A stretch of DNA of 64,000 nucleotides from Myrmaecium sp. VS I D KN 1 (GCA_019775845.1 JADQAV010000007.1:62390-126389); one strand, 5' to 3'. Shown: positions 22,097 through 34,557, numbered from the stretch's first letter. The notes: a model not told the origin generated them from the letters alone. Program-made: numbers and translations.

Positions 22097-25000
22097 ATGG
22101 CCTCCGAACCCTCGGGAAATGGAAGCTCATCGGCTGCAGAGCTTACTCCTGCCCAAAAGCTAATGGAGAAGCATGCTGAAGAGTCCCATCGTCCAACCGT
22201 CGAGGAGGTACCCGACGAGGAGGATATCCTCCATCCTCCGCCCTCTGCGTCCATCGACTCGTCTGCTACCGAGTCCGCTACCCCTAGGCCAAGCTGGGTT
22301 GACAAGGAAAAGGATAAGGTTGAGGGGTCGGAAGCTGAAAAGCTCGCTGATAAGCCTGCCGAAAAGCAGCCCGTGGTGCCGAACACTGCTTCTGAGGAGC
22401 TGTTCCCCGCCCTCGGCGCTCCCAAGGCGCCGCGGACTCCTGCATCTGTGTCACCCGCTTGGTATCGTGCCGCAGGCTCGGGGAACAATGCAAATGGCTC
22501 GTACAATGGCTTAGCTCAGAGCAATGGCACTTCCCGCTCTTCTACTCCTGCATCTGGCATGGCTACCCCTGGACAACGAGGCCCGTCTCCGAAGATCATG
22601 TCGCTTCCCGGTCGCTACACGGAACGTATCTCATTTGCTCCTCACCAATTGTTGGGCCGAACTCAGTTGAAAAAGCCTGTGACCGAATGTTTACGCGACA
22701 TCAACAAGCGCTCCAAAGCTAAAGTCACCATGAAGACTGGCGCTGAGGGCAGAATTGATTTCATTGGTGAAGGTCCGGTCGACGCTGTCCGCCAAGCTCT
22801 CAAGGAAGTTGCCAGGGAGGTTGGATCGAAGGTGCGCCCAGCTGTCTCTATCAGATTTGTGAGAATGCTAATAGTATGACTAGCAAACCGCCACAGTATC
22901 CATTCCGGCCTCTGTTCGCGCGCACGTCATTGGCAAGGGCGGTCAGACCATCCAGAATATCATCAAGAAAACCGGCGCCAGGGTTCAGATACCGAAGGCA
23001 GATGACAACAATCCGGTCGACGATGACGATAGTGCGACTGTCGATGTCCAAATCGAGGGTGATGCCGTTGCCGCTGAGCTCGCTCGCCGAGAGATTGAGG
23101 CCATTGTCAACGAGCGCACCTCCACCGTGAACATGCGCCTCAAAGATATTCCCGCCGAGTACTATCCCTTCCTTGCCGGACCGCACAACACCCTCATCAA
23201 CAACCTTGAGCAAGGTCGTGACTTGCGCGTGCAAATTCCTCAGTATCACACTTGGGGAGAGCGTGCGCCGCCGGTCGTGGCTAGAGGCCAGCCTGTCCCC
23301 TTCGTGCCGCAACCGAATTATCATATCCAAGTGTCTGGTGACAGGCAGGCAGCTCAGGAAGCAAGGGCTGAACTTGAGCGCCAGGTTGAAGCCCTTCGTC
23401 GGCAATTGACTATCGATCAGGTCCCCATTGAGCGTGGTCGCCATCAGTTCATTGTTGGTGAGCGCGGGGGCTCCATCCACGACTTCCTGGAAGAAACAGG
23501 CTGTTCTATCATCATGCCTCCGAACTCGGACGACAGCGAAACCCTGTATATCGTTGGCCCACCAGACAAGATCGAGAACGGTGTAAATAAGATCATGGAT
23601 CTTGCATCCAGTATGTCTATGGCCAGCGTTGACGTTGCCAAGCAGCATTCCAGTGCCCCTCGCGGCGCCCAACAGCATGCCCGCAACCTGACCCGCTACC
23701 TCAGGCAACGGAGAGCCATCGAGGAGCTTGAGCGTATGCACAATGCCAGTGTTGTCCTACCAACCGGCTTTGATGGTCCAACCTCCTGGGATATCTATTC
23801 TCGTGATGGCAAAAATGCTATGCGTGCGCGCACCGATATAGTTAACCTTATCAACAGCCACCCTCCTGCGCGTCTCGGCAACGTTCCTGTTGATCCTTTC
23901 TACTACCAATATCTCCAGGAACGCTATGCTCAGCAAATCCGTGATCAATTTGGTGTTCATCTTGTCTTCCCCGAGGAACACGAAGAACCCGAATTGCTAT
24001 TGGTCTATGAAGGTCCGGTCGCCCCGACGGAGTATACACTACCGAGAGGAGCACCGTCTCCCGCAGAAGTCCAAGCTTTCCAGAGACAGCTTCAACAGGC
24101 GCAGCAGCAGATCCAGTCATTATTCACCGGTCGCCCCGAGGTTGTGAAGAAGGATGTCAATGCTGCTCCTAAATTTCACGACAAGCTCCGCCGCTACGTC
24201 GAACGTGAGCAGTCCTCTTTGCCTCGGGACGAGATTCCCGTTCAACTCCTCTTTGGTGAACAACGCTCCCCTTCTTCTCGTGGCAGGAATCCTTCCGGCG
24301 TTCAGATGCGCGGGCCCACCAATGCTGTTGATGACCTCGCTAATAAGATCGCCGCCTTCCTCGAGCAGGAGGAGAAAGATGAGCTCGAGCGCAGCTACAC
24401 GACGAGCTTTGACTTCCCTCAGAAATTTGCGAACATACTTATTGGAAAGCGTGGCGAAAATATCAACAAGCTTCGTGAAGAATTCGATGTAGAAATCCAG
24501 GTCAATGATGGCAAGGTTGAACTCAAGGGCCCCGAGAAGAAGTGTGCTGCCGCCAAATCTCACATCCTTTCTTTGGCGAAGAAGCTGGAGGATGAGGCGA
24601 CGTACACTCTCAAGATCAAGCCACAGTACCACCGTGACCTAATCGGCGCTAAGGGCTCCCAAGTGAACCGCCTGCAAGATCGATACAATGTCAGGATCAA
24701 CTTCCCCCGTTCTGCTCACACCGAGGAAGCAGATGCTGCCACCGAAGGTGGTCAACTTCAGCGCAACCATCGCCCTCAGGCCCCCGACGAGGTCATCGTT
24801 CGTGGCCCAAGGCGCGGAGCTGACGAGGCGAGGGATGAACTTCTTAGCCTCCTCCAGTTTGTGATCGACAACTCATACACCGACACTGTCTCCGTCGCTC
24901 AGCCTCATCTGCCTCGCTTGATTGGCCAAGGTGGTCGTGAAATGGAGAACCTTCGTCTGGAAACTGGCGCCCAGATCGATGTCCCTAGTGCCAACGAATC

Positions 25001-26205
25001 AGCCGATGCTTCCGGCCGTGTCGAAATCAAGATCAAGGGTACTAAGCAACAAGTTGAGAATGCCAAGAAGCAATTGCAACAAAGGGCCCGGGTTTTCGAC
25101 GATACCGTTACCGAGACTATTGAGGTGGACAAGAAGCATCACAAGGCTCTCATCGGCAGTGGTGGTAAGTTTCTATCGTGCGTCAATTGATGGCTGACGT
25201 CTGACTGACTTGACGTGCGCAGGCTCCAACATTCGTGACATTGTAGTCGCTGCTGGTGGTCCCGATGACCGGCGCGAGCTTGCTCGCATGGTTCGGTTCC
25301 CTCGGGCTGAGGCCGATGAGAATGTTATTCGCGTCGAAGGGCCCAGCGCTCTCGTCCAAAAGATCATTGCCGCCATTAAGTCGCAGGTTGCCGAGCGTGA
25401 AAATCAAGTCACGGAAACTCTTGACATCAATTCCGACAAGCATCGTCTTCTCATTGGCCGTGGTGGCGAAACGCGCCGTGACCTGGAATCCGAGTTCAAG
25501 GTGCAGCTCGACATCCCGAAGCAGAGCGTCACTGGCGCGGCCCGCAACCTGGTCAAGATCATTGGTGCCCCTGAGAACGTAGAGAAGGCTAAGTCTCGCA
25601 TCCTTGAACTTACTAAGGAGCAGGAAGGTGAGACTGTCCAAGTGCCTCGACATCTTCACCACGTCATCTCGGATAATGGTCAATTATTCCGAAAGCTTCG
25701 TAACAACCTCAAGGTCACCGTGGACCACAACGGTGTCCAACCTCCGCCTCGTCCGGGGAAGGATGCACAGAAGGGGAAGAAGGTCAATGGCAGCAGCATG
25801 CCCCTGATCACCGACGACCCGGCTGAAGCTGCGAACGCTTACAGTTGGGAGCTTGTCGAACCAGCAACCCCGGAGGAGAGCGCCGAGACCATCCCCTGGG
25901 TCCTTCGGGGTCCCGATGCCGAGTCCGTTGCTAAGGCCAAGGCCAATATTCAGTCTGCGATTGAGTCCGCCAGCAAGCCTACCTACATCGGCTACCTTGT
26001 TCTGCCCGACCCTAAGACCCACAGGCTGATCGTCGGACCCGGTGGTAGCGTTATCAATGGCATCAGGAAGAGGACCGGCACGAAGGTGCAGGTTCCTCGG
26101 GATGGCAAGCCCGGGGAGCCCATAGAGATCCAGGGCTCCAAGGAGGGTGTCGAGGGCGCCAAGGAGGAGATTTTGGAGGTGGTCAAGGGTGCTTCTAGGA
26201 GATGA
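22097..26205 (+). CDS. SCP160: Vigilin/SCP160 multi-KH RNA-binding protein
   Basis: Polysome- and ER-associated RNA-binding protein implicated in translation, ploidy control and heterochromatin in yeast and animals. Three exons (22097-22831, 22884-25164, 25223-26205), 1332 residues. A disordered Ser/Pro/Glu-rich N-terminus (~1-170) precedes tandem KH domains. GxxG loops are readable as IGKGGQ, VGERGG, IGKRGE, IGAKGS, IGQGGR, IGSGGS, IGRGGE and VGPGGS; several more repeats are degenerate (for example around HVISDNGQLFRKL). That fits the usual row of about 13-14 KH modules with a mixture of active and degenerate ones. The second intron falls inside a GxxG loop (GSGG/S). I chose the ATG at 22097, the first in-frame ATG with a good context (ACAATGG). 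Its upstream leader is about 150 nt or longer. Confidence 0.95.
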
Positions 26206-26859
26206 TTGCCATTTATGATTGAATTTGACCTGACAAGGGAATCGACCTAATGGAACGTGCCTTACTTACATCGGCATTCAGCATATGATCGACATGCATA
26301 TGTGCTCTAGATGAAGGGCATGCAGAAGACTTGGAAGAAGAGACTGGACAACGGAGAGTGGGACAGCGGCATCAACAAAAGTATTCTTTCCCTAGTCCTG
26401 CCCTCCATCGTCCCTATACGTTGGGTTTGGCTGTTCACAAGGTCTTATGTTTGTTGAACGGGTTGATATATGGCAGATCTAGTTATACTTATGGATTCTT
26501 CAACGTTATGCCTCTTTCTCTTCTCTTGATGTATTGAGTGACTATGTGAGCCAACAGCCTACTTAACTTTCCGAAAAGTCTTCAGGCGCTGTTGCATTTA
26601 CTTCCACAGAAGTTGGATACCCACTCACGATATGCTTTATCATATATAAAAAACTTCGTGGCGTAATCGTTGAGGATCGTCCAGGCACTAAGGCCACAAG
26701 GCTGTGGAAGCCTAGCGCTCGCCCATTCCACGCGCGCGACGCGTCGACGTCAGGCGCAGCTTTCCACAGCTTGAGCTATGATATATCTTCCCCACACCGA
26801 AGCATACACATCCCCCACGTACAGTTCCGGAGCACACAAAGACAGCCGCCGCGCGAGCC
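26206..26859. other. Intergenic region SCP160 / RAP1
   Basis: About 650 bp. Proximal 150 bp hold GC-rich elements including ACGCGT; the rest shows nothing specific. Confidence 0.6.
26739..26744. promoter_or_regulatory. ACGCGT, MluI cell-cycle box, next to GACGTCA
   Basis: ACGCGT about 116 bp before the RAP1 ATG, inside a CG-rich run, with a CRE-like GACGTCA at 26746-26752. Candidate G1/S and bZIP sites; not tested. Confidence 0.35.
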
Positions 26860-29800
26860 ATGGCTGCTACGGACCCAGGCCAGGTCGTATACAGCGATGT
26901 CGTCAAGGACGCCTCCGAAACCCTCCAGGGCCAGTTGTTCCACGGCATCAAGTTCTGGGTCGCCCAGCGATGTCCGAGCCGGTCGCAGTTCATCGCCGAT
27001 ATCCGTGCTAACGGCGGCGAGGTCGTGCCACTGGAGAAACAGGCCGACTACTTGATCGTGGATCACATGCGCAAAGACACGCCGCCCGGTGGCATCAGTT
27101 TCAACTTCATCACGGAGAGTCTCAAGCATGGGCAGCTAGAAGATCCAGCGGCGCATGCGGTGGGCCCGCCCAAAGGTGCAATTCGGGATGTGGGCAGCTC
27201 AATGCCGAGCCGGTCGAACAGGCGGATTCCGTACACAGCGGAGGATGATCGGATACTGTGGGAGTGGGTCGAGGGGTATAAAAGGAAAGGCGGGACGGAG
27301 ATCAGGGGGAATAGGTTGTATAAGGGCCTGGAGGAGAAGTGCGACAGGCATCCGTGGCAGTCGTGGAAAGACCGGTATCTCAAACAGTTGGTCAACAAGC
27401 CACCGGTAGGCGTGTCAGTGTCTGTGAACCCACGGCTATCACCGCCGTCAGAACAGCATACCGAGAAACGGGATAGGCCGCTGGGAAAGGCTGCAGAAGA
27501 AAGCAAGCCTGCCAAGCCTCTCGATCTAGAGAAGGAGGCGAATGGAAATGAGGAAGCAGAAATTGAAAGCGGGTTTACGCAGCAGGATTACGATGATCTA
27601 TACCGCCAGGCGGAACACATTGCCAACCTCCCATCCAGAGAGTATGTCAAAATCTGGGAGGAGCGTCAAAGGGAGACCGGGCGCGATGCTAAAATCTACC
27701 GTGAATACTTTGAGCAGGTCGTCCTGCGAGATTGGGAACGGAAGCGGGGTTCAGGGAAGCAGGACCACGCAAAGGTGGAAGAGGCTTCGCGAGACACTGA
27801 AGAGGCTGATCAGCCGCCAAAGAAGACAGGAGATACGGGTGGGGACCAGGCGAATGAGGTACTCGCGAAGGCTAGCCCCGTCAGAAAAGAGCAGAAGGTT
27901 GAAGTAGTGGAAGAAGAAGTCATAGAGACTGTGACCGCGTCCGCACCTTCCAGAAGTCAACACAGCAAGTCGATCAAACCGGTTGTCATCTCCAGCAGTA
28001 TCGCAGACGACCGGCATTCCAGCGCCGACACTCCACGTTCGGCGTATGAGTTCTTTAGTGAGGAGCACCGGCATCTGATACTGCAGGAGCATCCCGGTCT
28101 CCAGCGGCGTAAGTTCGATCGCGCATCTAGATTGCAGATGGATACTAACAGCCTTCTTAAGATCAAGTGTCACAGCTCCTCATAGAGCGGTATGGCGCGT
28201 TGTCCCCTCGGACTAAGGCACGATATGAAGCGAAGGAAAGTTCTCGGGAAAGGGATCACGCTGCCCGCTATGCACACATGAGCCCGGTATGATCATATAT
28301 CTCGCAGAAAGGTCAGCGTTGTGCTAACCGTACGCAGACTAAGAAGCGCCCCCGCAAACCTGAGTCCCCCAAGTCGTCGCCCGAGCGCAAGCGCTTTCGA
28401 CTGGCGGACGTCGTCGAGGATGCATTCCAGAAACTGCCGGAACCGTTTGTTTCCGGCAAAAGCGACCCTGAAAGCATCCCTCCTACGGGCTCTAGTGACA
28501 GAGCACTATCGCAGACATTGACTAGTCCACAGTCTCGAACTCAGTTACGGACTGAGGGCTCTGAACTCGGTCAGAAGGAGGTCGAGGAAGGGGGCGAGGA
28601 GGATCACCAATCCCAGCAGCAAGAAGTACCACGGGAATTGGAGAGGCTCGAAGGCGGAGATGGTACAAGCGAGCAGCGAAACGTGCAGGATGAGTACGAT
28701 TCGAGTAGTCAGGAAGCACGGCCTGTTCTTGACAAAGGAAAGGCCCCTATGAGAGGGGAGTATTCCCCCGAAGATACGGGGTATGATCTAGAGGTCCCGG
28801 AACCGGACGGCTATCATTCTGAAGAAGGTTCGCATATAGACGCCACTGAAGCTTGGGAGTATGCGGAAAATGAGGTGGGCTTCGGGTCGAATCCGGCGTT
28901 GCTACGGGGCCATACCAAAGAGGATGCCGTGGAGATCACATCAAGCGTTTATACCACCTCATCCGAGGAGGAGCTGGAGGAGGAGGCAAACGAGAAGGAT
29001 GGACTAGCAGAAGAGGCCGCTGGGGTTGGAATGCCAACTCCGCTACAAAATGATGAGGACGAGGATGAAGCGGAGGAGGAATCAGCCACGAGGCGGCTGC
29101 GAGACTCGACACCCACGACGTCTCAAGTCGACTTGCTGCTTCAAGAACAGATAATCTCTCAAATGACGTCTCCAACCGACACCACCCATCGACCGCGCAC
29201 CCCAATCCTGCTCGACATTCCCTCCGACTCTCCCCACTCGTCCCGTTCACCGACCCCGGTCGCCCGTCCCCACCACGTCTCCGCCACCAACATCGACACG
29301 CAAGCCATCCTCAGCCTCGAAACACAAGAGCCCGACCTCTCCGTCGCTATGCCCGACGGCCTGAGCGACTTGGGCTCCTCGAGCGACGCAGAACCCGATT
29401 CGCCCGAAAGAAGAGGGGAAGAGGAGTATCCAGACCGCACCCCAGACTCCAATCCCCCTTCATATCACTACCGCCGACAACCGCCATCACGCCCCCAGCG
29501 CACACCACACCCGCGTCGCCGCCCGTCTCCCTCACCAGCCCCATCCACCGCCTCCTCCGCCTCGACCTCCATCGCCTCCTCCGCCGGGCCCCTCGACGAC
29601 GCCGAGCTGCGCGCGTACACCCGCACGCTCTGCAGCCAGGGCCACGCGCTGGCGGACGTCGTCCGCGCCGTGCACGCGACGGGCATGCACGGCGCCCTCG
29701 CCCGGACCGTGCTGGAGGACCACCTCAGCCGGGGCCGGCCGCTGCCCGAGGACGTGCGGGGCGTGTGGACGGCGCGCGACGACGCGGACCTCGAGGGCGG

Positions 29801-29948
29801 CGACGCCCGCGGCACCGCCCGCGTCGAGCGGAAGCACGGCTGGGCGGCGTGCGAGGAGCGGATGGAGTTTTTGGAGGGCCTGCGGGAGGGGAGGGCTGCG
29901 TTGGAGGATGAGGGTGTGGATGATGAGGAGGAGGACGAGCAGGCGTGA
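26860..29948 (+). CDS. RAP1: Telomere protein Rap1 (BRCT, Myb, HMG-like segment, RCT)
   Basis: Shelterin-type telomere protein. Three exons (26860-28108, 28162-28286, 28338-29948), 994 residues. Domains: BRCT (~22-98, LFHGIKFWVAQRCPSRSQF and ADYLIVDHM); Myb (~122-178, RRIPYTAEDDRILWEWVEGY and HPWQSWKDRYLKQL); a second helical repeat (~238-292, FTQQDYDDLYRQAEHIANL, YREYFEQVVLRDW); then at ~392-457 a segment resembling an HMG box (TPRSAYEFFSEEHRHLILQE, YGALSPRTKARYEAKESS), joined across the exon 1/2 boundary. A basic stretch (KKRPRKPESPKSSPERKRFR) looks like a nuclear signal. A long acidic disordered linker leads to the C-terminal RCT domain (~878-980, ELRAYTRTLCSQGHALADVV), the part that contacts TRF-type or silencing partners. 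The RCT is encoded by a stretch of extreme GC content (29560-29850). Confidence 0.93.
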
Positions 29949-30399
29949 GGGGAGATGTGGCGGAGAGGTTGGCAAGGATTGAGGATGTGCTTTTTCTTTT
30001 GCCTTTCTGTTTACTTGCTCGATTCCCGATTCCCGGTGTTTGATCGATCCGACCTACCTCCTTGGCCTCAGCTGAGTTGCGAGAGACATGAGGTGTTTAC
30101 CCCCACCGATGTTTGCTGTTTCTCTTCCCTTTTCCCCTTTGGGAAACCACGACCTTAGCGGAGGAAGGAATAGAGGTATTCGGAAGGAAGATGATGAAAG
30201 ACCGAGAAAGATATCTATTTGCGGCCAACATGAGATTACATAACATACCCTTAGCTATTCCTGATCAGAGAATTTTATACCCATCTCATATATATACTAA
30301 GATAGCCATAGAAACAAACACTAGATCATAAGTTTTGAACCCTCGCCGAGCCTGACCATCAACCTTCCCCTCCCCTCCCCTCTCGTCATATCCACATCC
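29949..30399. other. Convergent intergenic region RAP1 / SWF1
   Basis: About 450 bp of presumed 3' flanks, T-rich after RAP1 and AT-rich near 30220-30320. Nothing else seen. Confidence 0.6.
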
Positions 30400-31773
30400 T
30401 CAATGCCAAAGCACCTCCTCCAAATTCGCCCAAAACCCGCGATCATACACGTTCTCCAACTCCGCCAGGCCGCGCACGCGCCGCCAGCACGCGGGATCCA
30501 CACCGCCCCGGCTACGCAGCCACTCCGGCAAGCGACCCGGCGGGTTCCCGTCCGTGGTGCGCAGGACGACGAAGCGGGCGCGCTGACCCCAGACGCGCTC
30601 GGCGTCGCGCTCCCAGGGCTCTTTTGCGGCCTCTTCCTCCTCCTCTTCCCCTTCGTCGTCGCCGTCCAGATGACGACGCCGACGCCGACAACGCCGAAGC
30701 TCCCCAACCCAAACGCTGGCGCCAGCGGCCAGGTCCTGGGCGAGATCCTCCCACTTGGCCGCCTCGTTGGTGGTCATGCCGGTCCAGACGAGGTAGACGT
30801 GGTAGGCGAGGAGGGCGGCGGGGAGGGGGGCGGTGAGGAGGGCGAGCAGGCCGACGCCGGCGATGGGCAGGCCGCCGAGGCGGACGGCGAGGGTGAGGGC
30901 GCGGAGGAGGCGGGTCCCGAGGTTTCCGCCGCCGCCGGTGGCGGTGGCGTGGTGGATTTGCGGCGCGAGGACGAGGTGGGCGAGACGGGCGCCGTAGAGG
31001 AGGAGGAGGGTGAGGGAGAGGAGGAGCAGCAGGAAGTATTTGTAGTTGGGCGCGCCGAGGCAGGTGTTGAGCCAGATGCAGTGGTGGTCGGCGCGGGCGA
31101 CGCAGGCGCGGCAGAGGGCGCAGTGCTTGCTCCGGGGCGGCTTGGGGCGGAGGCAGGTCCGGCAGAGCGGCAGGGGTGGGGGGTGGTAGTGGATGTAGTC
31201 GGGGGGGTAGAGGGGGGAGGGAAGGGTGGGATGGAGGAAGGGCGTGCGGGTGCAGGCCAGGTAGGTGGAGAGGTAGGGCAGGGGGAGGATGAGGAGGCTG
31301 AGGACCTGGTGGTGCCGGGGGAGGAGGAAGAAGGTGTGGGTGAGGAAGAGGAGAGAGGCGCTGGTTAAGAGGGAGAGGTAGAAGATCTGCGGTTACGAAT
31401 AGTCAGAACGAGCGTCTTCCCATGAACGGAAGTTCCGTGTGAACGGGAACGTACCAGCACGTAAGGGTGAGCGTCATAGAAGAGATGGTGAAAGAACCGG
31501 CTGCCGCCGCGGGAGACGCGGCCATGGGTGAGGAGGTGATCGAGGCGCGAGAAGGATCGGGGGAGGTGAATCCACAACAGGCGATGCAGCGATCCGATGG
31601 GCGTGTTCCTTTTCGCGCAGGGAGGGTGAGCGTTCAGCGTTCACTTTGTTTCTTAGGACGGACATATGTACTTACCTGAAGGTAGGAAGGCGGCCGAAGA
31701 AAGCGACGAAGGTGAAGAAGGAGAGGCCGAGGACGAAGAGGAGAGCGTGGAAGAACGAGAGGGGAGGAGCCAT
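30400..31773 (-). CDS. SWF1: DHHC palmitoyltransferase SWF1
   Basis: Multi-pass ER/Golgi enzyme that S-acylates membrane proteins, in yeast SNARE transmembrane cysteines. Three exons (31773-31676, 31608-31455, 31386-30400), 412 residues. TM1 starts at the N-terminus ([20 protein letters not shown]); two more hydrophobic helices lie around residues 85-125. The cysteine-rich domain begins at C159 ([20 protein letters not shown]) and has the catalytic DHHC at 184-187, followed by [16 protein letters not shown] TTxE motif is present as [13 protein letters not shown]. The SWF1 assignment rests on the [12 protein letters not shown] variant and domain layout. The C-terminal tail has an unusual Arg-rich then acidic run ([20 protein letters not shown]). 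High GC leaves a long antisense open frame over exon 3, which is not a gene. Confidence 0.92.
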
Positions 31774-32435
31774 GATGAGGCCGTGTCGATGCCATATAAA
31801 TCGTCTACTAAGTCATCCTCCGTAATGTTAGATCATGTCATAGATGGACAGATGCGCGGCGCTCTCGATGGCGCGCGGGCGGTGATGCTGGCGATGACTG
31901 AGAAGCGCGTTGGGGTTGTCGATGGCATTCGCTTGTTACTCGGCGTCCCCGCGGACTTGATCGTCGTTCAAGGGTGATTTGATGGACAACGACGAACGGA
32001 GTTGGATTTATGAACAACCAAGAACCCTGTATTCCACGCACTGTGAACCGCCGCAAGGGCTCCTTCAAGGCTATCTCAGTTACGCTTCTACATCTACTAC
32101 TCCCACCACTTGTTCACCTCCATTTCCTCCATCAGCTCACCCCCCTCCACCACCCGCTTAATCGACCTTATGTACGAGCTTACCGAATATCTTCATGACG
32201 GCAATCACACCAAGGCAACAGAAAGAGATGAGGCTGACCAAAACCATGCAAAAAGAACGTACCAAGCCCCGCCTCGGCCACGTCCATCCCAAGAAGTCAA
32301 ATACGTTGCAAGTGAACAAACTCGAGGATCATCACAAGTGCCTTTTTCGTCCTTCAATCATTTCCCGATCCTCCCTCTTTATATGCATTGCCTCTATATC
32401 ACAGATATCGGACCAACCATTCCCCTCTTCACATC
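31774..32435. other. Intergenic, SWF1 promoter and methyltransferase 3' flank
   Basis: About 660 bp. No coding signal; serves as SWF1 upstream region. Confidence 0.6.
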
Positions 32436-34557
32436 TCAACCATTCAGACCTGTTGGCGGTGGCGGCGGCGGACCCCGAGACGAAGACGCCAGCGTGACCG
32501 GCGGAGCCTGGTGGCCCTGCTGCTGCGGTATCGGGGGTTTCTGAGCGTAGACGACGTAGCTGCAACGACGCACCGTCAGCACCTCCCAACCGCCTCCTCA
32601 CGCAACGGAAGAAAGGACTTACAAATCATGCTGTGCCTGCAACTTCCGGTTCTTCAAATCCTTCCGCACCTCCGCCAACGACACCTGGATCTCATCGGGC
32701 GACCATCCCTGCGCGGTGAACACGCGCAGGCTCATGCTCTCCAATCCGTCCAGGAACTGCACCATATCGTATGCGCCGATCTCTTTCTGTGCGGAGAAGG
32801 TCAGGCAACTGCGCGCCGCCATAGCTGGCATCTGACCGCCCTCGGCCGGCCGGGGGGAAATGGGAAACTCACCATCCTCCTATCCTTCGGCCACGTGCCC
32901 ACCGGGAGGGGAAGCACCTTGTGCTTCACGTTCACGAAGCCTGCCTCGCGCACCCACCGCTCCAGGTTCGGGCCCGGTTCCGGCTCCAAGCCAAACTTCT
33001 CCCGCAACCCCTCCGCGCAGACCCGGCTCCATCTCGCCATGGCGCAGTCGGGTCGAAACTCGCCTGAGGAGGTGTAGAAGCGCATGTCGAAGTCTTGGAA
33101 CTCAATCCAGCCGCCCGGTTGGAGGAATCTGGGATGAGAGAGACAAATACATCAGTCCCACTGCGGCGAAAACAGATCGAGCACCATCTTGAATGACCAG
33201 ATGGTGGCGCTCAGGGGAGGGGGTCATCAGTGCAAAGTGCTTACTTGTAGGCTTGCCGCATCAGTCGCGGCCAATCGGCGACGGCACCGGCGAGGTACCT
33301 GCCATGGATGTAATCGAACTTGTGCTCATAAATCCATTCCTCTTCGAAGTTGTCGATTTCGAAGTGGACGTTCGGCGGAACGCTAGAGGCCCGTCCGGAT
33401 CAGCATCGCTCCATGGAAATCGCAAGATCCACAATAGGGGGATGGCTTACGCTGACGGCTGGATCGGGCTCAGATCATTTGCAAGGATCTGTGAAGAGAA
33501 GCGCATCATTTTAGCTCGGGTCCTAGAGTCTGCAGACAAATACGCAACGCTGCGGGGGAAGAGAACAGGAGGAAAAGAAAAGACGTATGCCCCTCATACC
33601 TCTGCAGACGGATACGTATCCCCTGAACGTGAAGGTCATCAGCACATGTCCCCGACAGTCCAGTGGACGGGGGACCAGCATGGCGCACTCACCCATGTCC
33701 ATGGCCCATATGCCGGTTCCCGTGCCAAGGTCCAGGACTCGACCGGGGCGAGGGCCAATGGGGGCCAAGTGTAACTCGCCGTTGCATCGGAGGGTCATGA
33801 TGTGGTGGAAGAGGTCGAGGCGGTCGCTCTCATCCTACATACACGTTTCCGTCGGTCAATTTTTTCTCTTGTCGCGCGCGGATGCCCGTTGTGGTGCCAC
33901 TTCATACCTCGTCGTTGGGAAGGAAGTAAGCTGGTGTTGGACGCCCATCAGTCGCACTGTTCTTTTTCCCAGGGGAAGGTGATCTTTAACGGGAAACCTA
34001 CATCCTTGTTTCCGATAGCCATGGTACCGGCGGCCATTTTCATATTCGTAGTCGAGGATGCTGGATCGGATCGAGGCGGTATATCTGCGAGGTGGAAGAG
34101 GAGGAGGAGAAGAGGTCTCAGCACGACGATCCAACGACCGCGGGGCCGGGAGGGGAGGGGGAGGGACCAGGGAAACGGCCGTTACTCACGCTCTGCAGTC
34201 CGAGATGGGCTCGGCTTCCGGACTCGTCTGACAGGTAGGTAGGTAGTTAATAGGGACGTTCGACGACTACAACCCAACCACAAACCCCCCTCCCCTCCCC
34301 CTTACTGGAACCAAAGGGCCCTGCAAGCTTACCTCAGCTTCGATTTCCGTCCGCTCGGACACCCTCGAGCGGATGGAGGGCGACAGCGGCCACGGCATTG
34401 GGCCCCGGCTCTCCACCGAATCCACGACCACGCCGTCGGAATTGCCGGCTGGAGTCGCAACAGGAGCAGCCGGGCCAGGCAGGCCAGCAGCAGGAGGATG
34501 GCCAGCGTCTCTCGTGGAAGCAGAGGCAGCCCCCGCGGAGGGGAATTGGCCGGTCAT
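32436..34557 (-). CDS. LaeA-like (Llm) SAM-dependent methyltransferase
   Basis: Member of the LaeA/Llm family that modulates secondary metabolism and development. Eleven exons (34557-34333, 34227-34190, 34084-34002, 33930-33908, 33834-33693, 33622-33600, 33488-33451, 33382-33245, 33128-32873, 32786-32623, 32559-32436), 417 residues. The N-terminus is a disordered Ala/Pro-rich tail. The family lead-in reads SIRSSILDYEYENGRRYHGY, then YFLPNDEDESDRLDLFHHI. SAM motif I is VLDLGTGTGIWAMDMGDTYP (156 onward), followed by ANDLSPIQPSAVPPNVHFEI and the GGWIEFQDFD strand. The end is Gly/Pro-rich (RGPPPPPPTGLNG). Two exons are only 23 nt; both are required to keep the frame and the conserved residues. 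Reaction target unknown for the family. A long repeat-rich upstream region precedes it. Confidence 0.9.

Noticed and set aside
30403-31368. 321-codon plus-strand frame rich in Gly, Glu and Val
   Set aside because: Mirror of SWF1 exon 3, which carries the full DHHC domain on the minus strand.
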